Positions 47,051 through 59,400 of a stretch of DNA of 64,000 nt are shown here, one piece after another. The translations under genes were made by a program, and so were the position numbers. Position 1 is the stretch's first letter. Every line of letters starts with the position of its first letter. Location: positions 271,001 through 335,000 of the forward strand of contig JAODTK010003098.1 of NCBI GenBank assembly GCA_026419785.1, written 5' to 3'. The stretch is from Sclerodactyla briareus. Taxonomy: Eukaryota; Echinodermata; Holothuroidea; Dendrochirotida; Sclerodactylidae. Below the pieces are notes generated by a model that was not told the origin of the DNA, ran no database searches, and worked only from the letters and a program-made list of their open reading frames with translations.

Positions 47051-47785
47051 TTCCTGCCGTTTTGTTTTTCAAAATCAGTACCAAACTGAAACTAACTTTA
47101 CCTACCTCTGTGACATCTAGCCACAGACCATGTCCGTTTAGCACTTGTGCGGAATTTTGCAATGATTTGTTCGAATGTCCCCTGGAAATCTTTCTCTATT
47201 GCCATCAAAGCTGAGGACGACAGTAGACAGTCGAGTCGGAACCAGGGCTTTTCTCAGGTAGGTTTTCGTGCTTCTCCAAAAGGAAACGATTCTCTGCGGT
47301 AGCCAGGTAGGCTAGCGGTTAGATATGGGAGTGCCCTATAAATCCGTACGAGGATGTGCAAGGTAGGGGAAAAGACAATATTCGCATTCGATCAGATCGG
47401 AATGTTCAGTGATAGTATTGCCTCCTTGTTAGGGGATTTCGTTGAGCGTTTGTTGTGCTTTTGTAGTCATGTTGGTCTACTCAGGAAATTTCAAGTTTTT
47501 GCCTTGGGAAAAAAGGATCTCCTTAATTGGGGAATGGTCAGTCAACGATCACACGGTATTCAGGCCTTTTCTGTATCCCCAGCTCGAACGGTGGTTGGAT
47601 TACCCTCGCTGTCTGGAAACATCACGTCCAAAGCCATGGCGATAGTAGGGTATTCTACTGTTATTGAAAACCGTTCTTCTATACGTTGTTCGAGTGGTCC
47701 AACGGGAACGGTGGGATAATAGCAGTTTGGGAGTACGATTATGATATTATTATGATAAAGTGTCCAAAGGTCATAAGGGAACGAC
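47051..47785. other. Unrecognised sequence
   Basis: A plus-strand frame of 121 codons (47354-47719) is among the longest in the window but its product has no recognisable domain, and another frame overlaps it in a second phase. Confidence 0.4.
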
Positions 47786-47789
47786 GCAA

Positions 47790-48045
47790 GTCAACGTTGG
47801 ACGTAAAAGTGTGCAAGAACAATCTTACGAAACTCCTGCCGAATATTTCACGAACCTGCCAACACGAAACTTACATTATTCCAACATAATTTCAACATAC
47901 ATCCGAAAACATGGGAGAATTGGTTACGTTTTCACATAGTGGTGACAGTTTAAAAGGAGCCGTAACGATATTGGTATGGGGAATCTGACAAATATGTCTA
48001 TTCCCCGAACTTTCTGTGGTGAGCATTGCGCACTTAGAATACGAA
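47790..48045 (+). repeat. Dispersed 250 bp repeat, copy 3
   Basis: Close match to 22985-23250: AAGAACAATCTTACGAAA, CGAAAACATGGGAGAATTGG, CATAGTGGTGACAG, CGTAACGATATTGGTATGGGG, ATGTCTATTCCCCGAACTTT, GTGAGCATTGCGCACTTA. Confidence 0.8.
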
Positions 48046-48149
48046 CGGCGCATTGTTTTTGTTCAACTCCTCGTCGTTCCAGGACCTCTGCGTGACGAGA
48101 ATACAATTTGTGTATACGTCCACCAAAATTGCTAGGTACACGATCTTCA

Positions 48150-48224
48150 CCACGGACATCTAATTGGAGTCTTGACGTGTTTAGTGACTAAAAACGTCAA
48201 GACTTTTCGATTAGATGGAAGTGG
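48150..48224 (+). other. 75-nt pre-miRNA-like hairpin
   Basis: Arms 48150-48185 and 48187-48224 fold as follows: CCAC/GTGG, a 3x3 internal loop, CATCTAAT with its complement, two G-U-compatible positions, a 2-base bulge, ten pairs GTCTTGACGT/ACGTCAAGAC, one mismatch, then TTTAG/CTAAA around a three-base loop TGA. About 30 paired positions in a 75-nt stem match the size and imperfect pairing of animal microRNA precursors. It is not recognised as a known microRNA, and a very small palindromic MITE would look similar. It follows directly after a dispersed repeat copy. Confidence 0.6.
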
Positions 48225-48229
48225 GGCCC

Positions 48230-50865
48230 GGATGGATGGGTAGTTTCAGAATTTACAGAACCAAATGAATCGCATGGCAATGAAGTGATGGGCCTTCATC
48301 CTCAAATCTTCATGTGAAAATGTTTATTTGGAAATGTTTAGGGGCAAAACCCCACCCCACCCTGTCCCCAATGGCTAGCAGTCACTGTAGCAGTTATCAA
48401 GTGAGTGATGAAACCTGGCAAGAACTCATTTCACTAACTATGGTTGCTCTCTTGTTATCCGATTAACCAAAATGGAGTCCTAGGGGACACTCTCTCTGAA
48501 CTTTCCATAACCTCGCATGAAGAATTAGCCGGTCGTTTTTCGTTCTCTATCCACATGTTTATGAAATATACACCTTCATTGTTAATCCCAGTTACCCTGT
48601 GGTTTGCTGATACCCCTGCCACATTGCTACAATATCGGTAAGTACCTCGAGACTAAGGAAATGAAGGCAATATAGGCCTATCAAACCCGTGGGCCTGAGG
48701 CATATATATGCATCAATGTATAGCCTAGGTCTATATATATATCAACCACACGATCACATTCATTGAAAAGAGAGAATTGAAGACTTCGGCGAGGGAGTCT
48801 AATCCACTTTAGGTCTAACCCCCCCCACGGACACAAACGAGTTATCAAGGTGAGTGAGGTGCGTTGTCGGGTGAACGCCACCAATTAAAAAAAATCAAAC
48901 AAACCACACTGCTGCGTATTGATTTGCATCTGGTGATTCTATTGCCGCATGACAGCGAGCTCGTGAATCGTCGCTTGCTCAAATTTCCAAGGAAAGCGCG
49001 TCTGGGAAAATCTTGTGCCGAGCCTGCCGAGGTCAACAGTCAGGGAAAGCAAAGATTATTTTAGAGATTCGTAAATTGGCTTGTTTTTCTTTTCAATTGA
49101 GAAAGTTTTCGGTTTTGTGTTTTTTGTCCGGGCCGCAGCGTGTGACCATAGTAACGGTCTCATTTCGTTAAACTGTTGTCAGTAACTATCCATTTATTTC
49201 GCGTCCTTCCCTGTTAGGCCTGTCATGGACCGTCTGCACAAAAAGGTTACGTGGTCACAACCACAAACCAGTATCAACATCTCAAATAAGTACCGGTATT
49301 GTGCTGATCTTTGAATATTCTCTGAAATCTTAAATCAGAATTATTTCGACAGAGTTGGGTAAATGCTCAGATTCAAACCTTGATTCGGAGAGGCATTAAT
49401 TAACGTCCGGCAGCAACTAGTGAAAAAGCGCGTGGTTGGTTGCAGGATTCAGAGAAGAGAAGGAAAAGGTCCATGGATATGAACGGTATCTCCTCACAAC
49501 GATTTTTTAATGTTAATTTTATTTTGTTCGTCTGTAAACGGCACAGTCCATTATGCTGGGAGTGGCAGACGAATAGCTCTTTAAAATAGGTAACCTAGTC
49601 AAGTGGTTGCCGTTGCCGTCGTCGTGTATTCGATATGCGAAATTCGAAATTTCTGAAGGCTACCGGTTCATTAGAGGCATGACGGAGAGGGTGGGGGGAG
49701 GGGTGGGCAGATGACGAATGGCGGATTACAGATTTGCAATCCCAAAGGCATGAGGAGGATGCGATGCTCGGAGATGGTAATAACCGGGTCATATTAAGGT
49801 TTATTAATTTCCAATCGTTCGCTAACAAAATAAACAAATATGGTACAAATTACCGATTGGCCACTTAACCTGAATTCCGTGGTGTTTTACACGTCGTAAC
49901 ATGCCCAAAACCACTACCCCTGTTAGAACATTTACGTTGTGGATTCGTCATCGTTTAGCCACGAAAACAGGAGACATGAACGTCCTCATGCAAACCGTTT
50001 TTCCTATTTGATGATATCACCAAAGGAATGCCTAATAAAGATATGCCTCCAATGATGAGTTAACTACTTGTTCCGCTATGGAATTATATGTGTCGACAAA
50101 TAATCAGTTTTTTTTATGTTTATCTAATCATCGCTGACGAAAAAAGTTTTCCCAGTAGTTGCCGAAATTACTTAGCCTACTATGTTATGAGACTTTTGAT
50201 AGTTTGGTAATGTCTCCGCTGTCGTCTGATTGGCTATGCAATGACGATTTTGGAGCAAGTTAAACATCTTCCCACTGAATCTTACAACTACAATGATTAC
50301 AATGAACGAGGTCGTTTACTGGACATCACGACAAAAACGTCTCGTGTATATCGGGATTCAGTCAATGATAAATATATAATTTGTGACGATATACTAGATG
50401 TATGATTGTGTCTTATCGCGTTGCACTGGCCGGGACGACGATTTTCCATCGTGGCGTCATGCAAGCGTCTCGCCGTTCGACAACCCCTGACGGACATCGG
50501 TTTGTTAATTCTCTCTATATATGACCAGATCGAGAGCCGAGTCTGGTTCGATTCTCAATGACGGCTCGGGCGGGAAAAGCGGTAACTTCGTGTTGGTCAT
50601 TTCGTCGAGTGCGAAACCGATCAAACCTCAATAGCAAACTTCTTTGTGGCTTCGGTTGAATTCGCATGGCGTGGTTTTCAGCGCGCCAACTGGAAGGCGT
50701 TTGTTCCAACCTAACTTCGAGTTTGCTTTGTTCGACAACTGATGAGAACCTCGGCCTAATGAGAAGGCAGTGATCATCTCGAAACCACCAATCACCCACT
50801 TCTTGATTGGGCCATTCTGCATAGCCAATCATCCAGCACGCGAGTAACTATGCGAGGTTCCACGA
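48230..50865. other. Mostly unique, unrecognised sequence
   Basis: GC content and CpG frequency are somewhat higher at 48.8-49.2 and 49.3-49.8 kb. No exon could be identified; frames of 60-80 codons exist on both strands without familiar motifs. Confidence 0.45.
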
Positions 50866-50869
50866 GGCC

Positions 50870-51130
50870 CCGTACAGCTAACCTATAGCAAACAATAGAA
50901 ACACTCAAATGAGTTGCAGATGAATGACACCCATAAACAGACCAAAATGCCACTCAATCCGAATTCAATGCCCGTACGGCATTGAATCTCGATGAGAATA
51001 TCGTTTTCCGCCCGAGAACCCCGTATATTAACCTACTGCAGCACTAACACACTCAAATTAGGACAGCACGAATGATCATCCCCCCTTACCACAGACCGAA
51101 TCCACTCAATCGAGATTCAATGTCATCCCC
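50870..51130 (+). repeat. Two-copy tandem repeat, about 150 bp, with a palindrome
   Basis: CCCCGTA, AACCTATAGCA, AACACTCAAAT, TGAATGACACCC, CAGACC, CCACTCAATC, GATTCAATG recur in order at about 50870-50972 and 51020-51125. At 50963-50987 a perfect palindrome ATTCAATGCC / GGCATTGAAT with a 5-base spacer joins the units. Confidence 0.7.
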
Positions 51131-52325
51131 TGCATGTGGGTAAGCCACAATCATTATTTGGCCCTCGTGAGTGATAATCGAGGATCGTGCTGCGGGCGTA
51201 ATTCTGCACACATCGCTTGCAGTCATAACAAGGAGGAATGCGGTACCAGTAACACTGCGTTCATGAATAGAAAAAATATGGCTCTATTAAACACGTTGCC
51301 ATATCGATTCCCTCTGAAAAAAAAACGGGGGAGATGGCTAACAAGAAAAAAGAGCCTGGATTCTGCACCACGTTGTCATATCCCTGGCGTTAAAGGCCAA
51401 TGGACAAGAACAGGATTGACACCAAACTTTCGTAGATGAAGAAACTAATTACAAGTCAAATACACCATTTTGAAGTTCCTCAGTTGTCATTTGACATGAA
51501 TTCGTAGGAAAAATCCGGTAGTTCCTTCGTCGTGACGTAAAGGGGGAGGGAAGGACTTCGGTGGCCACAAATGCTTAGCAAAATCTGCGGCCGAGTGCCC
51601 GACATCACGAACTTGTAAAACACAATAGTCATCAACCTGAAACAAAATAAAGACGAGCACAAAGGTACATCGCACATAGCCTACATGTGTGATTGTGCGA
51701 GGACTGCGATTGCGTTCTGTGGCGAATACATCATGTCACTTAGGCTAGTTATTTTGCCGTTGATCAAATCCGTTCAAGCTCGTGATGTTTTCGGCCTGAA
51801 TTAGATCCTGGGAACGTTGGTCGCCGCTGGCCAGTGGGAGTAGTAACACCCACAAAGAGCATGTTTCCCGAGGAATCGAAGTAGCGCGTTATGAGTTGCT
51901 GCAGTGAAAATTACGAAAATAGATTGGGAATGGACCGCCAAGCCAGTCATATACGCACTACTATCTACAGATTGACTGCTTCGTTTCGGCGTTCACTTTT
52001 AATAACTGGACGTTACGGCTTGAAGTTTCTAAAATAGCCATATTCGAGATAATGCAGTCCCCACTATATTTGAGAGCCAAGTTCGCAAGCTAATCGTCTT
52101 TCTCTGGGAGAATTGCCGCCGGCCCCCGCACCAAGATCGTTGTGGCGAAACTGCTCGAATGAAAACGAGTAAGATTTTCTTTATATTGTTGAAAATGTGT
52201 AACCATAGGCTGAGCCTTAGCCCCAAGAAAATAGCACAGACTGCTGTTGAGTAAGCGCCGTAATGATAATTTGATGATTATATACCCAAGGTGTATCACT
52301 GAGATAACTGGACACAATCACAATG
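51131..52325. other. Unrecognised sequence
   Basis: No gene recognised; frames up to 101 codons (51134-51439) show no familiar motif. Confidence 0.5.
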
Positions 52326-52329
52326 CATA

Positions 52330-52985
52330 TCTGCGTAACATATGGTAATCAAAGTCGTATAATTTGCCAAATTTCAAAGTCGTCGATCCCACGAGTCACG
52401 AACATGGGTAAATATGGTCTATCTTTAGTCCCCCCGAAACTTCTAACAAAGATTCAGGTTCAATGGAAGGGTCATTCAATGTCTCTGTAATTGGAATAGT
52501 TATGCAAAATCCGAGGTTGGTTGGATGTTCATGAACTGGTGGGCCTTGGTTACCTTCACTCGACAACATTCTAAAAATGTAGACTTTATGAAGGGTCACT
52601 CGGAGGTCATTCAGGCTCTTAGTTTGCATAATTTATCCCCGAATTCAAATTTGTTCCAAAATTTCATCGTGAGCTTGATGGGGATGATCTCAGTCCACAA
52701 ATCAGTTTCACATGATGGAGTCGCTGGGGGTTGTTAAATGTGTATAACTTCCTTAATTTATGCAAAATGTTTGTTGTTCCCCATGAAATTATTAGGTGTG
52801 CGTCCTGAAATTCAGAAATGAGAGATGGGGTTTAAGGGAGGTTGGGTATGTCTTAATATGCATACTGTAGGCACTTCGGGCCCATTTCCACAAACTTATA
52901 CGGCCCTGGGGAGAATGTGTCAATAATCAGTCCTATGAATTTGAAATTATAGAAATTTTGACTGCTTGTATCTGTTTCTGATTAA
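52330..52985 (-). repeat. Minus-strand copy of the hairpin-family body
   Basis: Read on the minus strand it contains TTGCATAAATTAAGGAAGTT, TATACACATTTAACAACCCCCAGCGACT, GGACTGAGATCATCCCCATCAAGCTCACGATGAAATTTTGG, and ATTTGCCTTTGATTACC-like text, matching 13800-14080 and 3820-3960. The only clearly inverted copy of this family. No terminal hairpin seen. Confidence 0.6.
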
Positions 52986-54425
52986 ATCTAATCTAAAGCA
53001 ACACATTAGAATGCCTCAATTTGCCATTTATTGTTTCAAAGATTACCGAAGGAGCTAATGGAGTGTCTCCTTACATTCTGCAAGAGTGGATCGCGGGTGG
53101 AGAGGCTGAGGCTGTCCGTGAAGTTCCATCCCCCCTTTGAGGGTGCCTACGTTACATCCAGACAAACGAGGAAGCCCTCGGAAGACATTGAAGTAGATCC
53201 AACAAGAAATGAAATGATGGGGGGAAAAAAACAATGGAATGCTGAGCTTGGTCTAGCTTCTGGCAATGTTGTGCGAGGTAGTGGCTAGAATTAGTGAAAT
53301 TAGTACATTCCCAAGGTCTGTCAACCTCAGCCACCGCCAAATCACTGAGCCCAGGAGGATGTAGACTACGTCCATGTCCACATCATAAGGTGACGGAAGG
53401 AAACACTAGGAAAAATAAGCACTTAAGACAAGCATGGCTTGTGGTGCTGAACTACATATCCACTCTTGGGGCTATGGGAGATATGAACACTGGCAGGACT
53501 CACGATCTGGAAAACCCTGACCTGCTGATTCAAACGGGGGCCTATCAGATCATGAAGGGTCATTTGGCTGCACTTTACAAGACTTTTTCACACATGCCTG
53601 ATTTAGTGGGAAATTGATATATTGATGTGTCATTAAGTTAGAGGGTGGCAGTTGGAAACCCCACAACATTGAACAAAACGGAGTGTTATTTATTTCCATT
53701 GTGTACAGTCCTTCTGCATGATATGAAAGGTCTGGAGAGAAAAAACGGTTCTACAACAACTCTTGTAATCAATCTAGGCACCTGTGAAGGAGATGTTAAT
53801 CGAGGGGGGTAGGGCTACAGGTAGAGGATGGTGGAGTTGGGAGCTTTTATCATCCTCTTAACACAAAGTTTAAACAGTTGAATTTCTGATGCTGTAACGC
53901 CTCCTATGAGACCCATCCATCCTGAAAAATCGCCCCCAGGAAAAAAATTTGGCACTTAGGAAAGATTTGCAATTGTTGCAAGTTTAGTGGGAAAGCCCTG
54001 TTCAAATGGTGCAACTGCACAACTCTTCCCAAGTGTCTGTGGTACTCGCCCGGATCCAGTCTTCAAAGGTTAGTGGTGGGCAAGGGACGCTGTGTGATGA
54101 ACATGGACCTAAAAGTACCAAACTATCACACAGGGTGGGGGGGGGCAGGTTATATTTAAATTTAGTTATTGTTTACTTTTGTGACTTTGTTTGATAGATC
54201 CTCCAAAGATGGTAGAAGTAAAATAGTAATACAATTTCAAATCCACAGCGTTCATTCCTGTCATCTATTGATCTTCAAAAGACTGGGCAAGTCATGTTAA
54301 TACGTTATTGCATGTGTCTACAGTGCATTTACACATATTCCCGATCATGGAAACTGAGAACACAATCCTAGAAATCCCGGGGAGTAGAATAGTTGCATCA
54401 TAAAACAGTAATCAACATGTCCCTA
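52986..54425. other. Unrecognised sequence with two adjacent open frames
   Basis: Plus-strand frames of 85 codons (53031-53288) and 107 codons (53294-53617) lie back to back in different phases (offset 1). Their composition is plausible for protein, but no domain or motif is recognised and no splice signals connect them convincingly. G run at 54137-54147. Confidence 0.3.
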
Positions 54426-54429
54426 TATA

Positions 54430-54575
54430 AAATCAGGGTAGAGAGAAGCAATGGAAATAAGGCCCTTGCTCGAGGGCTCATAGGAAAAGCTGATTGATTT
54501 CTTGTCGGATTCGAATCGCTTTCCAAGCAACAGTGCGGACTGCTACCGACTGGGCTCTTTCCAGCGGTTTTGTGA
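54430..54575 (-). mobile_element. tRNA-derived SINE, copy 3 (minus strand)
   Basis: On the minus strand: A-box-like AGCCCAGTCGGTAGCA (54541-54556), B-box GCGATTCGAATCCG (54506-54519), then, about 25 bases further, GAGCCCTCGAGCAAGGGCCTTATTTCCATTGCTTCTCTCTACCC (54438-54483), matching the common SINE body form GAGCAAGGCACTTAACCCC..TTGCTTCTC. The body differs from the two plus-strand SINEs, so it is a separate family. Confidence 0.75.
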
Positions 54576-55535
54576 ATGTTCTGCTATACTGTACATAATC
54601 GAGTGATATGCCCTGTAGACTTGGCTGCCCCTTGAAAGAGGCAACTACAGTGGAAGACATCATTGCAATCTGGGCGTGGTAATTATCCCGATGCTTAGCA
54701 CGTTAGCTTACATGTATGTAGTGCTAACAGGGCGTCCTTGAAAGCTGATGTGAAGGCTGTCCATCAGAGTGGAGCACATCCATGTGGAAAAATTGGTGAG
54801 AAGATAATGGGCTTTGAACCAGAAATTACAAAAATGAAGAATTGTCAAAAAGTGGATGTGTGCTCTATATCCTCCCCAGTCGCCGTGGGATGAATGCACA
54901 GTAAATGCTGAAAATTTTGAATCCAGATAAAAAAAAATGGGAATTCCCTCATAAAAGTATGGAATATTCTTCAATATTTTCTATTCCTTCTCAAGGTCGG
55001 AGGAATTTATGCAGGTGTGTAGATCGGGGGTGCTGAAATTTAGCTATACTTGTATGTGTGTTTCCCTGATGAGTAAACAAATGAAAGGTCAGGAATGCTT
55101 TGGGTGTCAAGTTGGAACTCAGTGGGTTTTTATCAAAGCTACAAGAGCCCTCTAGTTTTTCAAGATTGTAAAAGTCGTCCCCCAGGTACTTGTTTCTGTA
55201 TGGGTATGAGTTTATCAGTATTGGCTTAAGGAAATTACTAAGTCTTTTGGCTTTCTGAGTAGCCTATTTTATAGCACACATTGCCTTCTTTTGTATTCAA
55301 AGGCCCCTGTGATGTCACAAAGCAAGTTCCGCAGTATTGAACCATCATTGAACAAACATCACGCACTGCACAGAATTTGTAGGGGGGGAGCTTCTGAATT
55401 TTACACATACTGTCCCATGGTCAATAAACAATTTCCAAGTGATTCATTATAAAGCAAGAATGGACTGTGTGACGCACTGATAGTAAATAAGGAAGACATC
55501 CGACATACAGATTCCAATGGCTCAACCAGATAATA
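54576..55535. other. Unrecognised sequence
   Basis: No feature recognised. Confidence 0.5.
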
Positions 55536-55539
55536 TTGA

Positions 55540-55842
55540 GCTGAAATTGACCAAAGTGAAAAGTCTCCCATGATTGAAGTTCAAAATTTGGGACTAAAGG
55601 TATACCCATCAAGTTCATGGAATGCAACAAGCGTTAGACCCGGAATGACCTCTTCTAGTGACCCCAAAATCTCGAAAAAATTGTGGTTTGAACTTAGTTT
55701 AACAGTGTTTGTAAAATTTGACAAAATCTAACTAAAATGCCAACCCTGATACACATACAAAATTTTATCACAAAATCAGTTTCACAGTCGGGGCATTTTG
55801 CTGAAAGAAGTGTGACACACAGCACAATTGCGGATCTTCTGA
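55540..55842 (+). repeat. Partial hairpin-family copy abutting a LINE
   Basis: TTTGGGACTAAAGGTATACCCATCAAGTTCATGGAA (matching 13882-13925), AAAATCTAACTAAAATG, ATACAAAATTTTATCA and GAAGTGTGACACACAG match the family. It stops just before the hairpin, at the 3' end of the LINE fragment. Confidence 0.6.
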
Positions 55843-56330
55843 GCTTCATCATCATAAACAGTTTGACGTCAGAAGTCCATGCTAACATGGGTTAGACGGG
55901 CACTCTGATGGCAAATCTTCCCTCCAGTCTATTCCTGGGCTCGGGCACGCGTCTACAACCTGTCGACAGCGAGGTCACTAGGAACAACCTCGCCCCAAGT
56001 CCTCTGAGGCCTACATCTCCGACGACTATAGTAACCGCATGATACCTCTACGACATTTAACCACAGTAGCTCCTCATCCTTTCAACATGACCAAACCATA
56101 TAAGTCTGCGACTCCGGATACAGACACAAATATTTACCAGACCCAAGCGATTTCTTAGCTCAATTGGAGATTTCTATCCTTTGAGTCACTTCACAAATCC
56201 ATCTGAACATCCTTATCCTTCCTCTGAGAACTAATCAAAATCTCCCTCCTTTAACTGCCCAAGTCTCACTACCATAGATTACTACACTTCAACCACAAGC
56301 CTCAAAGGACTATTCCACGTAATGCAAAGG
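55843..56330 (-). pseudogene. RTE-like LINE reverse transcriptase, decayed C-terminal end
   Basis: The minus strand encodes YGSETWA (56256-56276), then about 20 residues on RMFRWICEVTQRIEISN, a stop, AKKSLG, and after a frame change LVNICV and RLIWFGHVERM (about 56075-56107). The order YGSETW, (M)xRW(M/I)C(G/E)VTxxxRI, LGL, RLxWFGHVxRM is characteristic of the region after the RT catalytic domain in RTE-clade non-LTR retrotransposons. The 3' region has AACCCATGTTAGCATGG and GTTTATGATGATGAAG, a typical LINE 3' end with a GAT repeat. Several stops and at least one frameshift make it a pseudogene; endonuclease and catalytic domains are absent. Confidence 0.85.
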
Positions 56331-56409
56331 GAACACCAGGAAGTGAGCAGTGGCAACAGTTCTCCTAACTTTTTCCACCCACTCCTATCATAGTCACAGA
56401 ACTTTCCTG

Positions 56410-56431
56410 CCCCCCCCCCCCCCCCCCCCCC
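56410..56431. repeat. C homopolymer (22)
   Basis: Uninterrupted run of C following TTTCCTG. Confidence 0.95.
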
Positions 56432-59400
56432 TCTGCACTAATCATAGCCTAAGATAACAGAACTTTTCCACCAATTCCAGGGGGGGAATTGCCGCCAATT
56501 AAAATGACTTTGGCGGTTCAGGAGAGACTATAAGGAAACTCCCTGGACAGTATTACACTTAAAATCTGAACGGAACTCAAACATAACTCGGACACCGCCG
56601 CACCTCTTGTGAACCCAGTGTCTGCACCGAGGAACTTCATAATAAATTACAATTCCAAGAGACAAAAAAATTCCCTGCTTACAGAAAAATCACATCAAAT
56701 GAATAAATATGTGAAACTCCCCTAACCATGGAGCGTTCATTTACTATTCTACTAGTCCAATTGAGAACACCAGATTGGCTGGTTTCATCTTGCTGTGTGG
56801 GGACATGAACTATTGAGGAGCCACTTGCACGGTCTATATGGCTTTTGAAATTGACAAATCAGACAACTTAATATGGATAGTAGTATATGCATGGGATCAC
56901 AAAAGGAGCACATTAAATTAAGATTGACTGTAAAGGCAGAAAACACAGACTGCATTGCTCTGTGTTACCAGGTCTACTGCCCATGAATGTCAATATAGGG
57001 AAGTAGGACCTATTGTCACCAACAAAAGTCACCAACACAAAGAGGCTATCTACGTTCACAATGGAATAGACACCCCCCCCCCCATTTATGAATTCAACAT
57101 ATCAATCATGGGGACATCTGATAGACAGGGAGGCTTTGTCACATGTCTTTCATGTTCTGGCCAGCGAATCAAAATGGCAGTACCCAGAGCTTTAGAACCC
57201 TGGTCCATATAGGCTTTCCTACATTGAATCTTTCTAACAAATATATAAACTCAGAGTAGCGATCATTGAAGACCCCAGAAGCCATTCCCAAAAATCGGGT
57301 GGTTCCTGGGGGAGGGGGGGAGGGGGGGGGGAGCATGCACACCCCTGTCCGGAGGCATGACCCCTACCCATTCAGTGATATTCCTTAATTTGTGGGTGAG
57401 TTGAGTGTGTTACACCAGACAGCGTTAATCGTGTTGAGGGCCTCCAGTCGATGACCGAGTGGAACATGTTGCCTCAGCACGGGCGCTAACATGTGAAAGG
57501 ACTTAAATTTCCGACTAAGACCCACAAGACAAGTTTCAGGTAGATACCCCAACCGGGCGCTGAGTCACTTCATTAGTTTACCAATGTATAGAAGTGTGAC
57601 GAACAGTACATTTCCCAATAAAATCTTCAGAGGCTAGGTAGATGGAATCCTAGTATCTTTCGATGCGAAAGGAGTCCATGATCTTCTTCACGGCACAAGA
57701 TGGCAAAACAACCATAACCTCTTTCCAAGAATGCCAGCAAATCCGCACCAGTTGCCTGTAGGTGTATGATCGTATTTTCTGTGAAGCAGATAGAAACCAG
57801 AGTTTCAATAAAGGTTGGGCATGCACAGAGCTTTCGAGGGTTGGGAATTAGGTTTGCTTGTAAGTACAAGTTCTGACTACTTGGTTCAGCTAGCGCACTC
57901 ATGCTCTATTTTCATGGCTCACCAAGCAAATGGAACGCGTTACTACTGAAGGTTTGCCTTCATAGCTGACTTGCGGCTGATGAGATTGGTTGTAAAAATT
58001 TGGGGTATGAGTATGAATAATGACCACACAGGCTACTCACACTGATATCTGCATTACAAGTGTACAGATTATTTGAGGTCAAACCAAGTTTTCATGACAA
58101 AACACTTTTTCAATAGTAAATGAAGTTGGCATGTGTGTTGCCACTAATCTAGTTTGCCCAGATCCACCTGGAGCATCAGACGTCACCACAATCCAGACAA
58201 AAAGCCCTGAACATTGGAATGAAGGCTGTTCGGGTGTATCACAGGCCAAATTATGAAAGAAACGCAATAGTCCACCAAAACCACTGTCTCCAGGGAGTGC
58301 ATATCAACAACAACCTCTGTTTAAAATGTTTGCTTGAGAGAATTGGAAAAACAATGGCTGTTAGTATGCACACCACAGTTGCCTCGTTCATGGAAAGGAG
58401 CTGAGTATGAGGCACGAATCGAAATCATTGGAGAAGTCCATTATATATAATCAGGCCCTTTGGGATTTTTTTCAAGTTGGCAAAGTGAAAGTCATTCATT
58501 AGAAAGTGGAAGGGGCCAGTAAATCCGTGTGGATTGAATCAAATTTTGTATTGAGTAGGTTGGGCATAAAAACACTTTTCCTTTTGACATTACGTTGTTG
58601 GACTATGGCATAAACAACAGAATAGGTTCTAGTATGGCTAGGTTCCATTAAAATCGAGGGAGCCATGAATGTCTGCATTAAAATCGGTCCTTGGGACTGC
58701 TTCAAAGTATCATGCAAACAGGCGAGTTTGACAAACATAGAAACAAACAAAGTGGTTTCTCCTAACTTTGTTACGGTAAGACCAATTATTTCCACGGTTG
58801 TTCACATTCATATGGTATGTGTTCTTTAGGATGATTCAATGGGTATAAATTGAGTTTGGACGGCTAAATATCCGGTGAGTGTGCTGTAGGCCTATGTTCT
58901 TGAACATGGAATTCAAGAATACTACCTCATGGTCACTCCTGTAAAACCCATGGATTGAGGCCCACTCTTCGAAACCGGATGTAGTGGGATGCAGTGAACC
59001 CCCTCTTCAGCCCAATTGCCGCACTCTGTCAATTCACTGCAAGCACTTGAACCCCCTCGCTGTTGGCATCACGCACACTGCCTGCATGAACACCTGTGAA
59101 TATTGAAAAACAGTTAAAGAATCAATTCCAATGAATGGCGCAAAACCAGTGAAACCACATAAACAATCCATCTCGCTGTAAAAAATTAGCCCGCACCTGC
59201 ACAGAATAATATCATATTTCTATACAACATTTTACTTGCACTACAGTAGAGGTTGTTGTGTTTCAAAATATTCAAACTATTGCCAGAAAACTAAGTAATA
59301 GAGAACTGGGCAATGTACAATACAACTAGTGGAATAATTAAAAACGTTGAGTTAAATAAGAAACCACGCAGGGAGCGACATTGCCACAAATCTATTTGTT

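Noticed and set aside
47354..47719. 121-codon frame as a gene
   Set aside because: No motif recognised, overlapped by a second-phase frame, and length is within what chance gives across 64 kb on six frames.
53031..53617. Back-to-back frames of 85 and 107 codons as a gene
   Set aside because: Different phases, no recognisable domain, no convincing splice sites linking them; kept only as an unresolved stretch.
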